Source: Basidiobolus meristosporus CBS 931.73 (taxonomy: Eukaryota; Basidiobolomycota; Basidiobolomycetes; Basidiobolales; Basidiobolaceae). Taken from it: a stretch of DNA of 64,000 nucleotides. The stretch covers positions 1-64,000 of the forward strand of contig MCFE01000448.1 of assembly GCA_002104905.1 (NCBI GenBank), written 5' to 3'. Below are positions 35,291 to 46,118 of this stretch, piece by piece (the first letter of the stretch is position 1; every line of letters begins with the position of its first letter). Position numbers and translations under genes: made by a program. The notes beneath the pieces were generated by a model, which was given only the letters and a program-made list of their open reading frames with translations, was not told where the DNA came from and made no database searches.

Positions 35291-36813
35291 TTGTTGTAAT
35301 GATTAATTTGTGAAATCTGGGGTGCAACTATTTTTTGACGGTTTTTGCACATTGTCCTGATGGGATCAATACCTCTTAGTCACAGGAATTTAAGCTTGTG
35401 ATAGCCTTTTGACTGGATCATAGCAATAATTTTTCATCAAGTATTATCACCATACAGCAGCATTAAGAGCATCATCTTCCCACTAAGAGAATGTGCAGAT
35501 GTCAGCATGCAATTGCAGCAAAGTTGGCAAGCAATAAGCTATTGGCAGGAATTTAGATTTAATTGGCAACCCTAGACACTAAGAATAGTGAGTAACTGCT
35601 GAAGAAAAAGCCTTCCACTGGGAGTATTGAATTGGCTTTTCAACAACATCCCTACACTAATGTTCAAGTTGTACAGGGTACTTCAAGCAGAGTGGGCTTT
35701 TAGGATACCAGAGAAGTTTGAAAGAATTGGCAAGATAATACAGAGCATCAAGCATTCAAACTACTTCTCACAGACTCCAACTAATATTCATACAAATATG
35801 CAACAAAACAAATGCAAGGACTCAATGAACTGGATATGTATTTATTCAAGTGACCTCCTGAATGCACTTCTACCAAGATTACATTGGAAGCATTGGGAGT
35901 CATATGTGAACATTGTAGGAGTACTTATCCAGATGTGAATTGCCAATGTCAACTTGATGCATCTACTGCTTTTATGCCAGGAGGCTGTGATGGGATTTGC
36001 ACAGCTATACTACAAGCATAAAGATTAATGCATGGACCTCTGCCACTACTGCATCCATTCTCTGCACCATCTTGCTTGGTGTGTGGAGAATATGGGGCCT
36101 TACTTCACCTTTTGAGAGTTTCCTATGGAGCAGATGTGTGGGGAGATAGGAAAATAAGTCAAGTTGTAGGTTCTACCATATCCCGATGTCATCAAGAACA
36201 TTACCTTCAATTCCATCATAGATGTGATGAGTTGGCCTGTGGAGGACAGCCAAGAAGGGTTGAAAAATACTGAGAACAGATGTGCACATTGGGACACTTA
36301 TGCCTTTGGCATTAAGAAGCTAAGCAGCCCCAATGCATTGGTAATCAGTTAAGTAATGCAAAGTTGGGTGGTGTGCAAGAAGCTATTAATTTTTACTAGG
36401 AAAGCTTTACCCAGGTATACTGGGTTGTTCCTGCTAACAAGCTAATCTCTACACAATTCAATATGGTATTTACACAAACAAGATCCTGAGCGTACTTGTA
36501 AGGGCAACTAGAATCCAGCAAGGAGAAGGAATATATTGGTTAAATACCACAAAGCTCTTAGCAGATATTTAGAAGGTATTCAGGGCAAAGTGATGGCAAC
36601 CAAGCATTTGTTTGCAAGATGTATATGCTACCAGCAATACAAGGTATATGGCAACTTTGCAAATATCACACTAAAAAGCAGTAAATTTGAGGTGATAGAA
36701 AGGTGTCAATTGCAGAAGGTGTGTATGCATGTAGAGATTTGTACTCAGGGGGCAATGGCTTTTTTTGATTTATACTTTATGAGGATTGCCCACAATAGTG
36801 GTGGGTAATCAAA
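35291..36813 (+). mobile_element. Decayed tnp2-type transposase, plus strand
   Basis: After a family X flank (35291-35430), plus-strand reading from about 35.63 kb gives LHWKHWESYVNIVGVLIQ, then about 36.03-36.3 kb CIHSLHHLAWCVENMGPYF, EFPMEQMCGEIG, LPYPDVIKNITFNS, and NTYAFG-like and KKLSSPNALVIS segments. These align with the minus-strand copies at 26.2 and 41.4 kb. Premature stops and frameshifts make it a relic. Confidence 0.65.
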
Positions 36814-37169
36814 TGATACAAGTCTAGGTATAAGAGTGGTAGAGGAATAAGGAGTTTAGCTAGTATTGTATTTGCTAAAACTTAAGCTGATTTATGGAGG
36901 TTCCAGCAGCTCCTTATAGACATTTTTGCTGGATTAATTGCTGACTATTGGTATATCCTAATGTAGGTTGTGGCTGATGACTCATTTGATTGTATCATCA
37001 TCACCCAAGAAGATCCTACTTAATATACCTATTCCTGTCTGGTAAGGATCTGCTGACTAATGCTACTGATTTGATAGATAACACTGATATACTGATAGGC
37101 TAAACATATAACTAATAAATTAGACTAAAAACGGATCTAACTTAAACATTCAAGCTGTAGATCATAGCA
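36814..37169 (-). mobile_element. Solo LTR, gypsy family with 364-bp LTRs
   Basis: The sequence runs TGATACAAGTCTAGG...GTAGATCATAGCA and matches the LTRs at 59447 and 62095. It is flanked by CAAA (36810-36813 and 37170-37173), a 4-bp target duplication. Orientation follows the 59.4-62.5 kb element, which is on the minus strand. Confidence 0.75.
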
Positions 37170-37810
37170 CAAATATATTGGGGTGATTCTATAACAGTAT
37201 ATATGAATGATGCAAGGAAAGTAGCAAAAAGAAATCCAATTTGGTAATTGGTGTGCTAGCATTATGTAGTACTACCTATAAGCTGCCATTTGGCAGCTAT
37301 AGGGCCAACTAATGTCTGTATCAAGGCTGTGAGATTACATTCAAGCTTTGTTTTCAAATATGGCAATTGGATGCACTGGCTGGTTGGGTTTGATCAAATC
37401 AGTGTAGGTTTCTATAGAAACATAAAAATGCCATTCAAATCCCTTCAAAGGACCATTAAAATACTGTTTGGTTTACTTACCTATTGAGCTGTAGATTCAG
37501 CAAAACACTGTTACAATCCCATCATAAGATTGTGAAGAGGGTCAGCCATTCCAAGCTGCAGGCATTGTGTCAGTCTTATTATGGGATCTACATGATTAAT
37601 ATAAGTTGGATTCACCTGTGGAGCTAACTTATTGTGCTCTGGTCAGTTGCTTTCTTCAATTTCATGAAATGGCCACTCTGCTGATCATTGATTGGTAAGG
37701 GTATTCTGGCCTTCAGATGGCACTAAGCTGCCTTGATTGCGCTGAGATTAGCCAAGCTAAAACCTGTTCCCACTGGGGTAGCTGCTACTTTACAGTCTTC
37801 CATTTGGCAA
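37170..37810. mobile_element. tnp2-like fragments
   Basis: Sequence around 37.5-37.62 kb is the inverted counterpart of 33.13-33.24 kb (start of the transposase tail). A 65-codon frame at 37290-37487 is part of the same degenerate stretch. No intact gene is present. Confidence 0.5.
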
Positions 37811-38540
37811 TAGACTCATTCCTTGTAATTTTGCCTCATTGCATTACAATGCCATATAGTGCCATAGTTTGCCATTAAGCTCAAGTAAATGAGTATTTGG
37901 CCACCAACTGTGAAGCGTAGCTCCTCATCCTCATGCAAAGCAGCCCCTGTGTGTCACCCATTGAGCTCAAAAAATCCATTTTTTGACCTTTTTTTGGGGA
38001 TTAATGTTGTGCATGCAGTGTAGGTGCACAGAGAGACTGAAGACATGCACTTGATACTCAATATGCATGAAACTTGGCATCTAGCTCCAGAAGTTTGTAA
38101 CATGCCACAAAAATTCATGGCACTATCTTGGTCCACTGTTACTATCTGGCACTAAAGGTGCACTTTATAGGTTTTACTATTAAGCTAATATCTAAATATA
38201 GTGCCAGATAGTACAAGCAGACCAAGATAGTGCCATGCATTCTTGTGATATATTACAAACCTTTGGAGCTAGATTCCAAGTGTCATGGGCATTAAGTATC
38301 AAGTGCGTGTCTTTTACTCTTGTGTGCTCTTACACATCATATGCAACGTTTATCCTAGACAAAGGGTCCAAAAATGGATTTGCCATCACAGTGGATGAGA
38401 CACAGTAACTATTTTGCATGGGAATGTGTAATTAAACTTTACATTGGATGGACAAGTATAGGTCTGCTATGCTGCTCTGGCACATTACAGCACCACTGGT
38501 GCAAAGGTCTCAGTGTACTCCAGTTCTTTGGTTTAAGAGT
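37811..38540. mobile_element. Fold-back element, copy 3 (diverged)
   Basis: Begins TAGACTCATTCCTTG and shares with copies 1 and 2 the stretches around CATGCAAAGCAGCCCCTGTG and AAAATCCATTTTTTGA, with a spacer near 38.16 kb. The right arm is degenerate and its end (about 38540) is approximate. It is clearly older than copies 1 and 2. Confidence 0.6.
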
Positions 38541-38559
38541 ATTCTTTAACCTCAAGCCT

Positions 38560-40560
38560 TACTTTGTTGCTTTCAGTGTAACCATTTGCCTAATATTTTG
38601 CCTTGAACATCTGTCTACTGCCAAATGACTCTTGGTTCAATGATCATTTGATCAAGTTGCAAGCTTGCTTTTCTGTCAGGGCCAGGTACATCCCAGTCAT
38701 TGCATACTGCCATAACTTTGACTGAGGGCTATTAAGGGCCTCCACTACAGTGTGGGGCACATTGCTATTGACTGAACTGACACTGGCTAGGTCTGTGTTG
38801 TATTCAAGAGAAAAGTGTAATAAACCCTTCAATGGTATAACTGAGCCTAAGTGACAGCTATGTGCAGAATCTTAGAATTGTCAGAGAGTGGTGGGAATAT
38901 TAGCAGAGATGCTCTGGTGCTATATAGGTCTTGTACATAGCTGGGTTTGGCTATAAAGGCAACAGAGTTGGTTTGCTCTGCAGACTAGGCTTTGTGTTCT
39001 TGAAAATGCTAGATATGCTTGGCTTGGGTAGAAGCTAGAATGCGAATATTGAGTACATAATTTTGCTGAGACACAATCCTCATTACATTGAGATATACAC
39101 TAAGCCAAAAGGTTCAATAGACCTTATTTATACTTTTAGGATCAAGTTGAATTAGTAAGTGCCAAGAGACTGGAATAGTTGAGATCAGTTTAGCTGCTGA
39201 TAGGCACAGACAATAAATTGAGTCATCAATCAGCTAATGTCTTGGCTACTGCCAAGTGGATGGATAGATCTCAGCTGACTAATAACTTGGAAAGGCTTAG
39301 TAGTTCAGTTAAGGATGTAATAACCATATGAAAGTAAGTTGAGTGTGATAGCTAAAAATAAACTCCAAGAAGCAACAAAATGAGCTATAACAGGGACCAG
39401 TTATGTTGAGGTTTAGGGTAAATCAGATAGGGAACTAGATTTCCTGACAGTATAAGATTGGCCAAGTTTTAAATGTTGATGCTCAACAGTGTGTACCATG
39501 ATAAATATAGTAACTTGGGCCATTTCTAATCAGCTTGGATCTACTGCCTTGCAATACTTGATTGATTACTTCTGCAATATTCCTGTGCACTGTTTCATAC
39601 GGATCTATTGTTACTGAATCCTTAGGGGTGAAATACCTTTCATTGCTCTGAACTGAAACTGTCCTGCTTCCTAGTGGACTTGTGATAAAATCTTGTAATT
39701 GTCTGATGTTATTATTTATGAAAGTTAGAGCATTCATTCAACAAAGCATCTGATGATTGAATCAGCTACTTTTCTTTTGTATTGTAGAGTCTGTATGCCA
39801 AACTCTCATTGTATAACCCAGAAATATGCATATTTTACTTTTTGGCTCATTGATAATTTCTGGGCAGTTTCTTGGAGTATGCTCCACAACCCAATATTAT
39901 TAGGTGCTCTGCACTTGGTCTATGTCCACACCATTCCTCAAGGAGAGTAGAATCACAAACTACTCTGCTAGCACTTCTTCATCTCAGATATAGTGCTGCA
40001 GTTACTAATTTCACCAAAACTCAAAGTATAAATTTTGATCATTGATCTGAAGGCACATTCTGTCACTTGACTTTACTGTGGGGAGTACTGCATAGTAGTC
40101 TTTTGATATAGCATGTGAGTTTTAAGATGTGGATGAAGAGTTATGAGGCATAGTGTACACCATTGTTAAAGCATATTTTCTGATTTTTTGACCTGTTTCT
40201 TTCTGCACCATGTCTTCTGACTTCCTGAGCCTAGACAATGCTTCTTCTGTTTTATCCATGCAGTAGACTGGCATATATCTTGCTTATTCCTCAAATAAAG
40301 CTTTTATTTATTATGCCTACAGATACACTGTGCATAGGCTTACACAGATCCATGTAAGTTAGATCTGAATTTTTCTTAGGGTTGATTAACCCAGAGTTTG
40401 CAAGTGATTGTCTGGCTTGTTTCCCCATTATGCAGTCTTCACTGTGGGCTCTATCAGCTGGGGGAAAAGCTTTCAATCTGGAGGTTAGTTGATATACTAT
40501 CATTACACTCAAATCATCAAGATTGATGGGCAAAGTCTCCTGTGGCAAAGTATTGGTGCT
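38560..40560 (-). mobile_element. Decayed Ty1/copia pol, same family as the 41.6-46.1 kb element
   Basis: Leftward reading: GAG-pre-integrase part with DCIMGKQARQSLANSGL (about 40.4 kb; the better copy has ACIYGKQARQPFKSSGL), integrase end with HRPSAEHL near 39.9 kb, a linker with RYFTPKDSVTI (39.6 kb), then the start of reverse transcriptase VVEALNSPQSKLWQYAM near 38.75 kb. The 5' and 3' ends were not found. A 693-bp LTR (38796-39488) interrupts it between the linker and the RT. Confidence 0.75.
38796..39488 (+). mobile_element. Solo LTR of the 700-bp family inside a copia relic
   Basis: Starts TGTTGTATTCAAG and ends CTCAACA, homologous to 22984-23682. Flanks GTCTG (left) and GTGTG (right) look like a 5-bp duplication with one substitution. 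Removing the LTR restores the order of the copia frame (YYIYHGTH then LASVSSVNSN), parallel to YYINEGTNLAYAYSVHV in the better copy. Confidence 0.7.
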
Positions 40561-41454
40561 TCTGTAGTCAAGTTACTTATGTTTACTACCAGATATGAAC
40601 AAGTGAATGGCAACTTGTATGGATTCTGATGACTGATACTCAATTGAAATGAGCACCATATCAATAAGTAATCCTGCATTCAGAACTGTCAAAGCTTAGA
40701 CTGAGTCCTTCTGCTTCCTTATTGATTTGGCCGCACATGTGTATCCACTTGGGATAAGCCATCAGAATTCCACAATGAGTCTGTCACTAGGCCAGCAGCT
40801 TGGAATTATTAACCTTCCACATAATTGTATAACAGGATTTTAGGGGTATTTTGCAGATTTTACTGCTAAATTAATCTGGATATTGACAGTGCTTGAGCAG
40901 TTCTTTGACAAGAATTGCTAAACACTCTGATGGCCCTAATGCACTCTACATTTACGGAGGCAGAACTAACCAGCTAATACATTCAATTGCCTTATGTGGC
41001 AACACTTGAATTACCCCTCCTTATTTGTTGACTCACTACTAACTTGGGTATTCCATATATAGCTCATATCAAAGAAAACAACAGACTCCTGCTTAGTAAC
41101 CATTGCATATTCACATACCTGTTGCAATTGACACACTTCTTTCATCTCAACTCTGCAACTTTTCTTTTAGCTTCTTGGACCCCACCCAACTCTGCAGTAC
41201 CTAACTGATTACCAATGCATTGGGGCTGCTTAGCTTCTTAATGGCAAAGGCATAGGTGTTTATATATGCCCAACTGTTCTCAGTATTTTCCAACTCTTCC
41301 TGGCAGTCTACTATGTGCCTACTCATCACATTTGTGACAGACTTAGAGGTTACATTCTTGATGAGACTGGGATAGGGTATGACCTGCAACTCCACTTGGC
41401 TTCCTATCTTCCCACACATCTGCTTCATAGGAGACTCCCAAAGGGTCACCCAAG
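40561..41454 (-). mobile_element. Decayed tnp2-type transposase, minus strand
   Basis: Minus-strand reading near 41.43-41.21 kb gives WESPMKQMCGKIGSQ, VELQVIPYPSLIKNVTS, DCQEELENTENSWAY and KKLSSPNALVIS, an alignable copy of the segments at 26.1 and 36.15 kb. The remainder down to about 40.7 kb matches the transposase tail region at 25.0-25.6 kb. The frame is broken by stops. Confidence 0.65.
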
Positions 41455-41614
41455 GTAGCCAGAAGAATACCAGCAAGGGACAAGTAGGCAGAAATAGATG
41501 CAGCAGTGCAGTATCTATTAAGGAGAAATTGTTGCTCAATATAAGAGGCACTAATACATAGTAGCAATCAACTTGTGGCTTTCTCAGGACCATAACCAGC
41601 AGGGCTGAAAGCTC
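41455..41614 (+). mobile_element. Family X repeat fragment left of the copia insertion
   Basis: Contains one 203-bp-type unit (CCAGCAAGGGACAAGTAGGC near 41485) and runs into the copia target site. The fragment continues at 46119 on the other side of the element. Confidence 0.6.
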
Positions 41615-41619
41615 AAAAC
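41615..41619. repeat. Left target-site duplication AAAAC
   Basis: AAAAC immediately precedes the 5' LTR and recurs at 46119-46123 immediately after the 3' LTR. Confidence 0.9.
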
Positions 41620-41968
41620 TGTTGTAAAAATTCATATTTCCACCTAATTATTCACCTAACTTAGTCACTTAGATCATTACCTTCAAATCCTAGAAAATAC
41701 TGACCAAATTCCTTGTTGGGATTTACTTAGAATATTTTCACCAAAATACCAGGTACCCAGAACATGAAAATTCTCAAAGTTGTCCAAACAGCCCCAAACT
41801 TTGCACACATGTTCTTGGGACCTTCCTTAACCTATTCTATGTGCTTGCTATGCAAAGACCAGGTAAAAGTATAAATACCACTTTTACAATCAATAAATCA
41901 TTAAGTGAAAACCACATAATCTACTTGTTCTCCAAATCACTTCCAATATCTCCAAGACTCTTACAACA
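41620..41968 (+). repeat. 5' LTR of the copia element
   Basis: 349 bp, TG...CA ends. The core promoter TATAAATA is at 41870-41877. Confidence 0.92.
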
Positions 41969-41999
41969 GGTTATCAGCCCCAAGCTGTCACTCTCTGCA

Positions 42000-43740
42000 A
42001 TGTCTACTACTGCTATTACTGGAATTTTTCCCTCTGCTGAAAAGTTGGATGGCTCTAACTACCAAGTGTGGAAGGTGAAGATGAAGATGCTGCTAGAAGA
42101 AAGAGGCCTTTGGGATATTGTCATGGGAGAAGAATGCCCTCCTAAAGACGTGGGAGAGGAAGCCTTAAAGTACCAGAAGAAAGAACAAAGTGCCTTTAAC
42201 TGCATTTGCCTTAATGTCAAGGACAAATTGCTAATTCAATGCTCAAGAGAAAAAATGGCAAAGAATGCCTGGAAGGCATTAGAAGACACCTACCAGTCAT
42301 GTTCAGCTGCCAAGAAAATGTATCTGAGAAGAAAATTCTTTACTACAAAGATGCTGCCAGGAGAAGAAATGAAAAATCTAATTAACAGAATCACCCTGCT
42401 GGTAGATGAGATGGAATCTGTGGGCGTATCAACTACTGATGAGGATGTGATAGTTACCATCCTGAATAGCCTGACAGACAAGTTTCAGGGCCTTGTATCA
42501 GCCCTAGAGTCCAGAACTGAAGATTTGACCTTAAATTATGTATATGGAAGGCTCCTGGATGAAGAATTAAGAAAATCAAGCGCCAATAAGAAGGAAGAAG
42601 AAAATGCTTTAATAAGCAATGATAACCAACAAAGGAGGTAACCAAGACCCTACAAAGGCAACAGCAACCTATTTTGCAACTACAGCAAAAGGAAAGGACA
42701 CACATCAGACCGGTGTTTCAAAAAGTGAGATTATCAGCAAAAGAAGCCTGAATATGGAAATGCTGCAACAACTGAAGATAGACTATTCATATCTGCACTA
42801 AATATGACCACAAACAAGGATTCTCAGACGTGGTATATTGACTCTGGAGCTTCTCAACACTTAGCACACCAAAAAGAACTTTTTACCCAATATCAAGAAA
42901 TTCCAATTAAGAAGATTTTCATGGGTGACAATAGAACACTTGATGCAGTGGGAGAAGGAACTATCCAAGTAAACCTAAGAAGCAGTGAAGGAAGCCATAC
43001 ACTGACCTTTAAAGAAGTACTCTATGTACCAGAAATAGCCAAGAACCTACTCTCTGTAAGCAAGGCCACAGCAGAAGGACTCAGTTTCAGTTTTGACAAT
43101 TCTGGATGCAGGATCACTGATCAAAATGGTGCTCATATTGCCTTGGGCATCAGAGATCAGAATCTATACAAGTTGACTTATATTCCATCATATCTGGAAG
43201 CCAATATAAGTAACTTAAATGAAGAAACACCAATGCTTTGGCACAGGAGATTTGGACACATCAATTTTGATTATTTGCGTAAAATGATCAAAGATCAGCT
43301 AATTTCTGGAGTGAAAATTGATCCCCCCGCTAATTTGGAGCACTGTGAAGCCTGCATATATGGGAAACAAGCCAGACAACCGTTCAAGAGCTCTGGGTTA
43401 ATCAAAACTAAGAAAAAAATTAGATTAAGAAAATACGCTCTGACAATGGTGAAGAATATACCTCAAAACTCTTCATCCACTTCTACAAAATTCATGGGAT
43501 AAAGCAAGAGACTACTGTACCATACTCCCCACAGCAAAATGGAGTAGCAGAACAAGCTAACAGATCAATAATTGATATGGCAAGATCTATGATCCATGAT
43601 CAAAAATTATCCTATGATTTTTGGATGGAATCAGTTGCCACTGCTGTATATCTTAAAAATAGGAGTTATAACGGAATGCTTTGTGATTCTACTCCATTTG
43701 AAGCATGGTATGGATACAGACCAAGTGCAGAACATCTAAG
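42000..43740 (+). pseudogene. Copia Gag, protease and integrase, disabled
   Basis: The Gag start is taken at ATG 42000 because the frame upstream lies in the LTR. Gag is a UBN2/Ty1-like domain (KLDGSNYQVWKVKMKMLL, RLLDEEL). In-frame stops follow at 42639 (TAA) and 42726 (TGA); between them is the zinc knuckle CNYSKRKGHTSDRC, whose second Cys has become Ser. The same frame resumes with protease WYIDSGASQHL (active Asp in DSG) and the integrase HHCC region (LWHRRFGH, CEACIYGKQ). At about 43410-43440 an internal deletion removes the integrase segment containing the first catalytic Asp; the sequence resumes out of frame with RSDNGEEYTSKLF and PYSPQQNGVAEQANRS, so the second Asp and the Glu remain. 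A further frameshift occurs near 43750. Confidence 0.85.
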
Positions 43741-43745
43741 AATAT

Positions 43746-45758
43746 TTGGGTACAGCATATGCCAAAAAACTGGCCGGAAATCAGTCAAAATTTGCGCCAA
43801 AAAGTGTAAAATGCATATATTTGGGCTACTGCAATGAGAGTAAGGCATACAGACTCCACAATACCAAAGCAAAGAAGCTTATCAAGTCCAGGGATGTGTT
43901 GTTTGATCAAAATTCAAAATTTTCACAAAAAATGACATCAGATGATGATGAAAATTTGATCTCAAGTCCACCAATTGTTAGGATTGAATCAGAGCAAAAC
44001 AATGAAATTTTTTTCACTCCAGAGGACTCTACAACCGTGGTTCAGCCAGAATCAGTGCCCAGGAATATCCCAGAAGTGATCATTCCAGTATCAAATGCCT
44101 GGAGATCAAATCAGACAAGAAATAGCCCAAATTACTATATCAATGAGGGTACAAACTTAGCCTATGCCTATTCAGTCCATGTTGATGAACCCCAGACTGT
44201 AAAAGAGGCCCTAAATAGCCCTCAGACAAAGTTTTGGAGATCTTCAATGACTGAGGAGTATCAGGCACTGATGGAAAATCAAACTTGGGACTTAGTCAAA
44301 TTACTAATCAACCAAAAATCAATTGGATGCAGATGGGTCTTCAAGACAAAATACAAGGCTGATGGTACAATTGAAAGATACAAAGCAAGACTTGTAGCCA
44401 AAGGATACTCTCAAACAAAAGGACTTGACTATACTGAGACCTTTGCACCGGTAGCCAAGTTTAATTCCATCAGATTAATTTTGGCTATTGCAGCAAAATA
44501 TAAGTTTTTTATTCATCAAATGGATGTAAAAACTGCATTTTTGAATGGAGAACTTGATGAGGACGTGTATATGGACCAGCCTGATGGGTTTGTTGACCAA
44601 AATAACCCCCATTTGGTCTGCAAGCTTAAAAAGCCACTATATGGTCTCAAACAATCACCAAGAGCCTGGAATTGCGAGATAGATTCTTATTTGGAATCCT
44701 TGAGTTTCAAAAGAAGTAATGCTGACTATAGTATATACTATAAGCCAGATAGAGCAAATCCAGCTCTATTAGCTCTATATGTGGATGATCTTATTATAGC
44801 CGCCAATATCCTAGAAACATTGGAAGAGACTAAATCCTGCCTATCTAAGGAGTTCAAGATGTCTGATTTAGGAGAACTTGGTTACTACCTAGGGATTAAG
44901 TTCTCCATAGACAGAAGTACCCAGACTATTACCCTAAGCCAATCCAAGTATATTCAAGATATACTAAAGAAGTACAAAATGGAAGACTGTAAACCGGCAG
45001 CTACCCCAATGGAGACAAACCTTAACTTGGTCAAAACTCAACCAAATCAAGAGAGCTTGGTGCCATCTGAAAGCCCTGACTTTCCTTATCGATCTATAGT
45101 TGGCAGTCTGATGTATATCATGCTTGGAACACGTCCAGATATCTCATATTCAGTGGTAGTTGTCAGCCAACATAGTCAGAACTATGGATCTGATCATATT
45201 GCAGCAGTTAAGCGGATTTTTAGATACCTAAAAGGAACTGCTGATATTTGCTTAAGATACACTTATAAGGACTCAGAAAAAGATCTTGTGGGATACTCTG
45301 ATGCAGATTGGGGACAAAATTTGGAAGACAGAAGATCCACCACAGGATACACCTTTCTTTACTGTAAAGGAGCAATTTCATGGAATTCAAGAAAGCAACC
45401 AACCATAGCACTTTCTACTACAGAGGCAGAGTATATGGCAGCCTGTGAAGCTACAAAAGAAGCAATGTGGTTAAGAAAGCTCTTTACAGATTTAGGCCTA
45501 TGTCAAAAAACGCCTATTACTTTATTTCAAGACAATCTAGGATGTATACAATTAGGTAGAAATCCAACTTTTCATGCTAGAACCAAGCACATAGATATTA
45601 GACATCATTTCATATGTGAAGCTATAGAGAATAGCTTAGTTAGCTTAGTTTACTGTCCTACAGATGAAGTGATTGCAGACATATTTACCAAACCATTAGC
45701 TAGAGACAAGTTTGAATATCTTAGGTCAAAATTAGGACTAGTCAGTATGAACATTTAG
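43746..45758 (+). CDS. Copia reverse transcriptase-RNase H, open frame
   Basis: 670 codons without a stop. Coding resemblance starts a few codons after the nominal ATG, where it continues the integrase C-terminus after a frameshift. RT motifs: GCRWVFKTKYKADG, RYKARLVAKGYSQ, MDVKTAFLNGELDEDVYM, KPLYGLKQSPRAW, the catalytic LYVDDLIIA and LGELGYYLGI. RNase H follows with YSDADWGQ, STTEAEYMA and DNLGCIQLG, ending in DIFTKPLARDKF. All catalytic acidic residues seen in copia elements are present. The stop lies 11 nt before the 3' LTR. The domain looks functional even though Gag and integrase upstream are broken, so this copy could supply RT activity but not transpose alone. Confidence 0.88.
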   Translation: MGTAYAKKLAGNQSKFAPKSVKCIYLGYCNESKAYRLHNTKAKKLIKSRDVLFDQNSKFSQKMTSDDDENLISSPPIVRIESEQNNEIFFTPEDSTTVVQPESVPRNIPEVIIPVSNAWRSNQTRNSPNYYINEGTNLAYAYSVHVDEPQTVKEALNSPQTKFWRSSMTEEYQALMENQTWDLVKLLINQKSIGCRWVFKTKYKADGTIERYKARLVAKGYSQTKGLDYTETFAPVAKFNSIRLILAIAAKYKFFIHQMDVKTAFLNGELDEDVYMDQPDGFVDQNNPHLVCKLKKPLYGLKQSPRAWNCEIDSYLESLSFKRSNADYSIYYKPDRANPALLALYVDDLIIAANILETLEETKSCLSKEFKMSDLGELGYYLGIKFSIDRSTQTITLSQSKYIQDILKKYKMEDCKPAATPMETNLNLVKTQPNQESLVPSESPDFPYRSIVGSLMYIMLGTRPDISYSVVVVSQHSQNYGSDHIAAVKRIFRYLKGTADICLRYTYKDSEKDLVGYSDADWGQNLEDRRSTTGYTFLYCKGAISWNSRKQPTIALSTTEAEYMAACEATKEAMWLRKLFTDLGLCQKTPITLFQDNLGCIQLGRNPTFHARTKHIDIRHHFICEAIENSLVSLVYCPTDEVIADIFTKPLARDKFEYLRSKLGLVSMNI

Positions 45759-45769
45759 CTGAGTGGGAG

Positions 45770-46118
45770 TGTTGTAAAAATTTGTATTTCCACCTAAATA
45801 CTCACCTAGCTTAGTCACTTAGATCATTACCTTCAAATCCTAGAAAATACTGACCAAATTCCTTGTTGGGATTTACTTAGAATATTTTCACCAAAATACC
45901 AGGTACCCAGAACATGAAAATTCTCAAAGTTGTCCAAACAGCCCCACACTTTGCACACATGTTCTTGGGACCTTCCTTAACCTATTCTATGTGTTTGTTA
46001 TGCCAAGACCAGGTAAAAGTATAAATACTACTTTTACAATCAATAAATCATTAAGTGAAAACCACATAATCTACTTGTTCTCCAAATCACTTCCAATATC
46101 TCCAAGACTCTGACAACA
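45770..46118 (+). repeat. 3' LTR of the copia element
   Basis: 349 bp, about 97% identical by eye to the 5' LTR, preceded by a polypurine tract and followed by AAAAC. Confidence 0.92.

Larger units (their letters stand above)
41620..46118 (+). mobile_element. Ty1/copia LTR retrotransposon, full length with damaged coding region
   Basis: Two 349-bp LTRs (41620-41968 and 45770-46118), TGTTGTAAAAA...ACAACA, differ at about 11 positions by eye (about 3%). A TATAAATA box lies at 41870-41877 and an AATAAA about 30 bp further on. Directly after the 5' LTR, GGTTATCAGCCC resembles the anticodon-side complement of initiator tRNA-Met, the half-tRNA primer used by some copia/Ty5 elements. The polypurine tract GAGTGGGAG directly precedes the 3' LTR. 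AAAAC flanks both ends. The order Gag, protease, integrase, RT, RNase H is copia-type. Confidence 0.93.

Noticed and set aside
41841-41999. Copia Gag frame extending upstream to 41841
   Set aside because: The first 43 codons lie inside the 5' LTR upstream of and across the TATAAATA promoter; ATG 42000, after the primer site, is the credible start.
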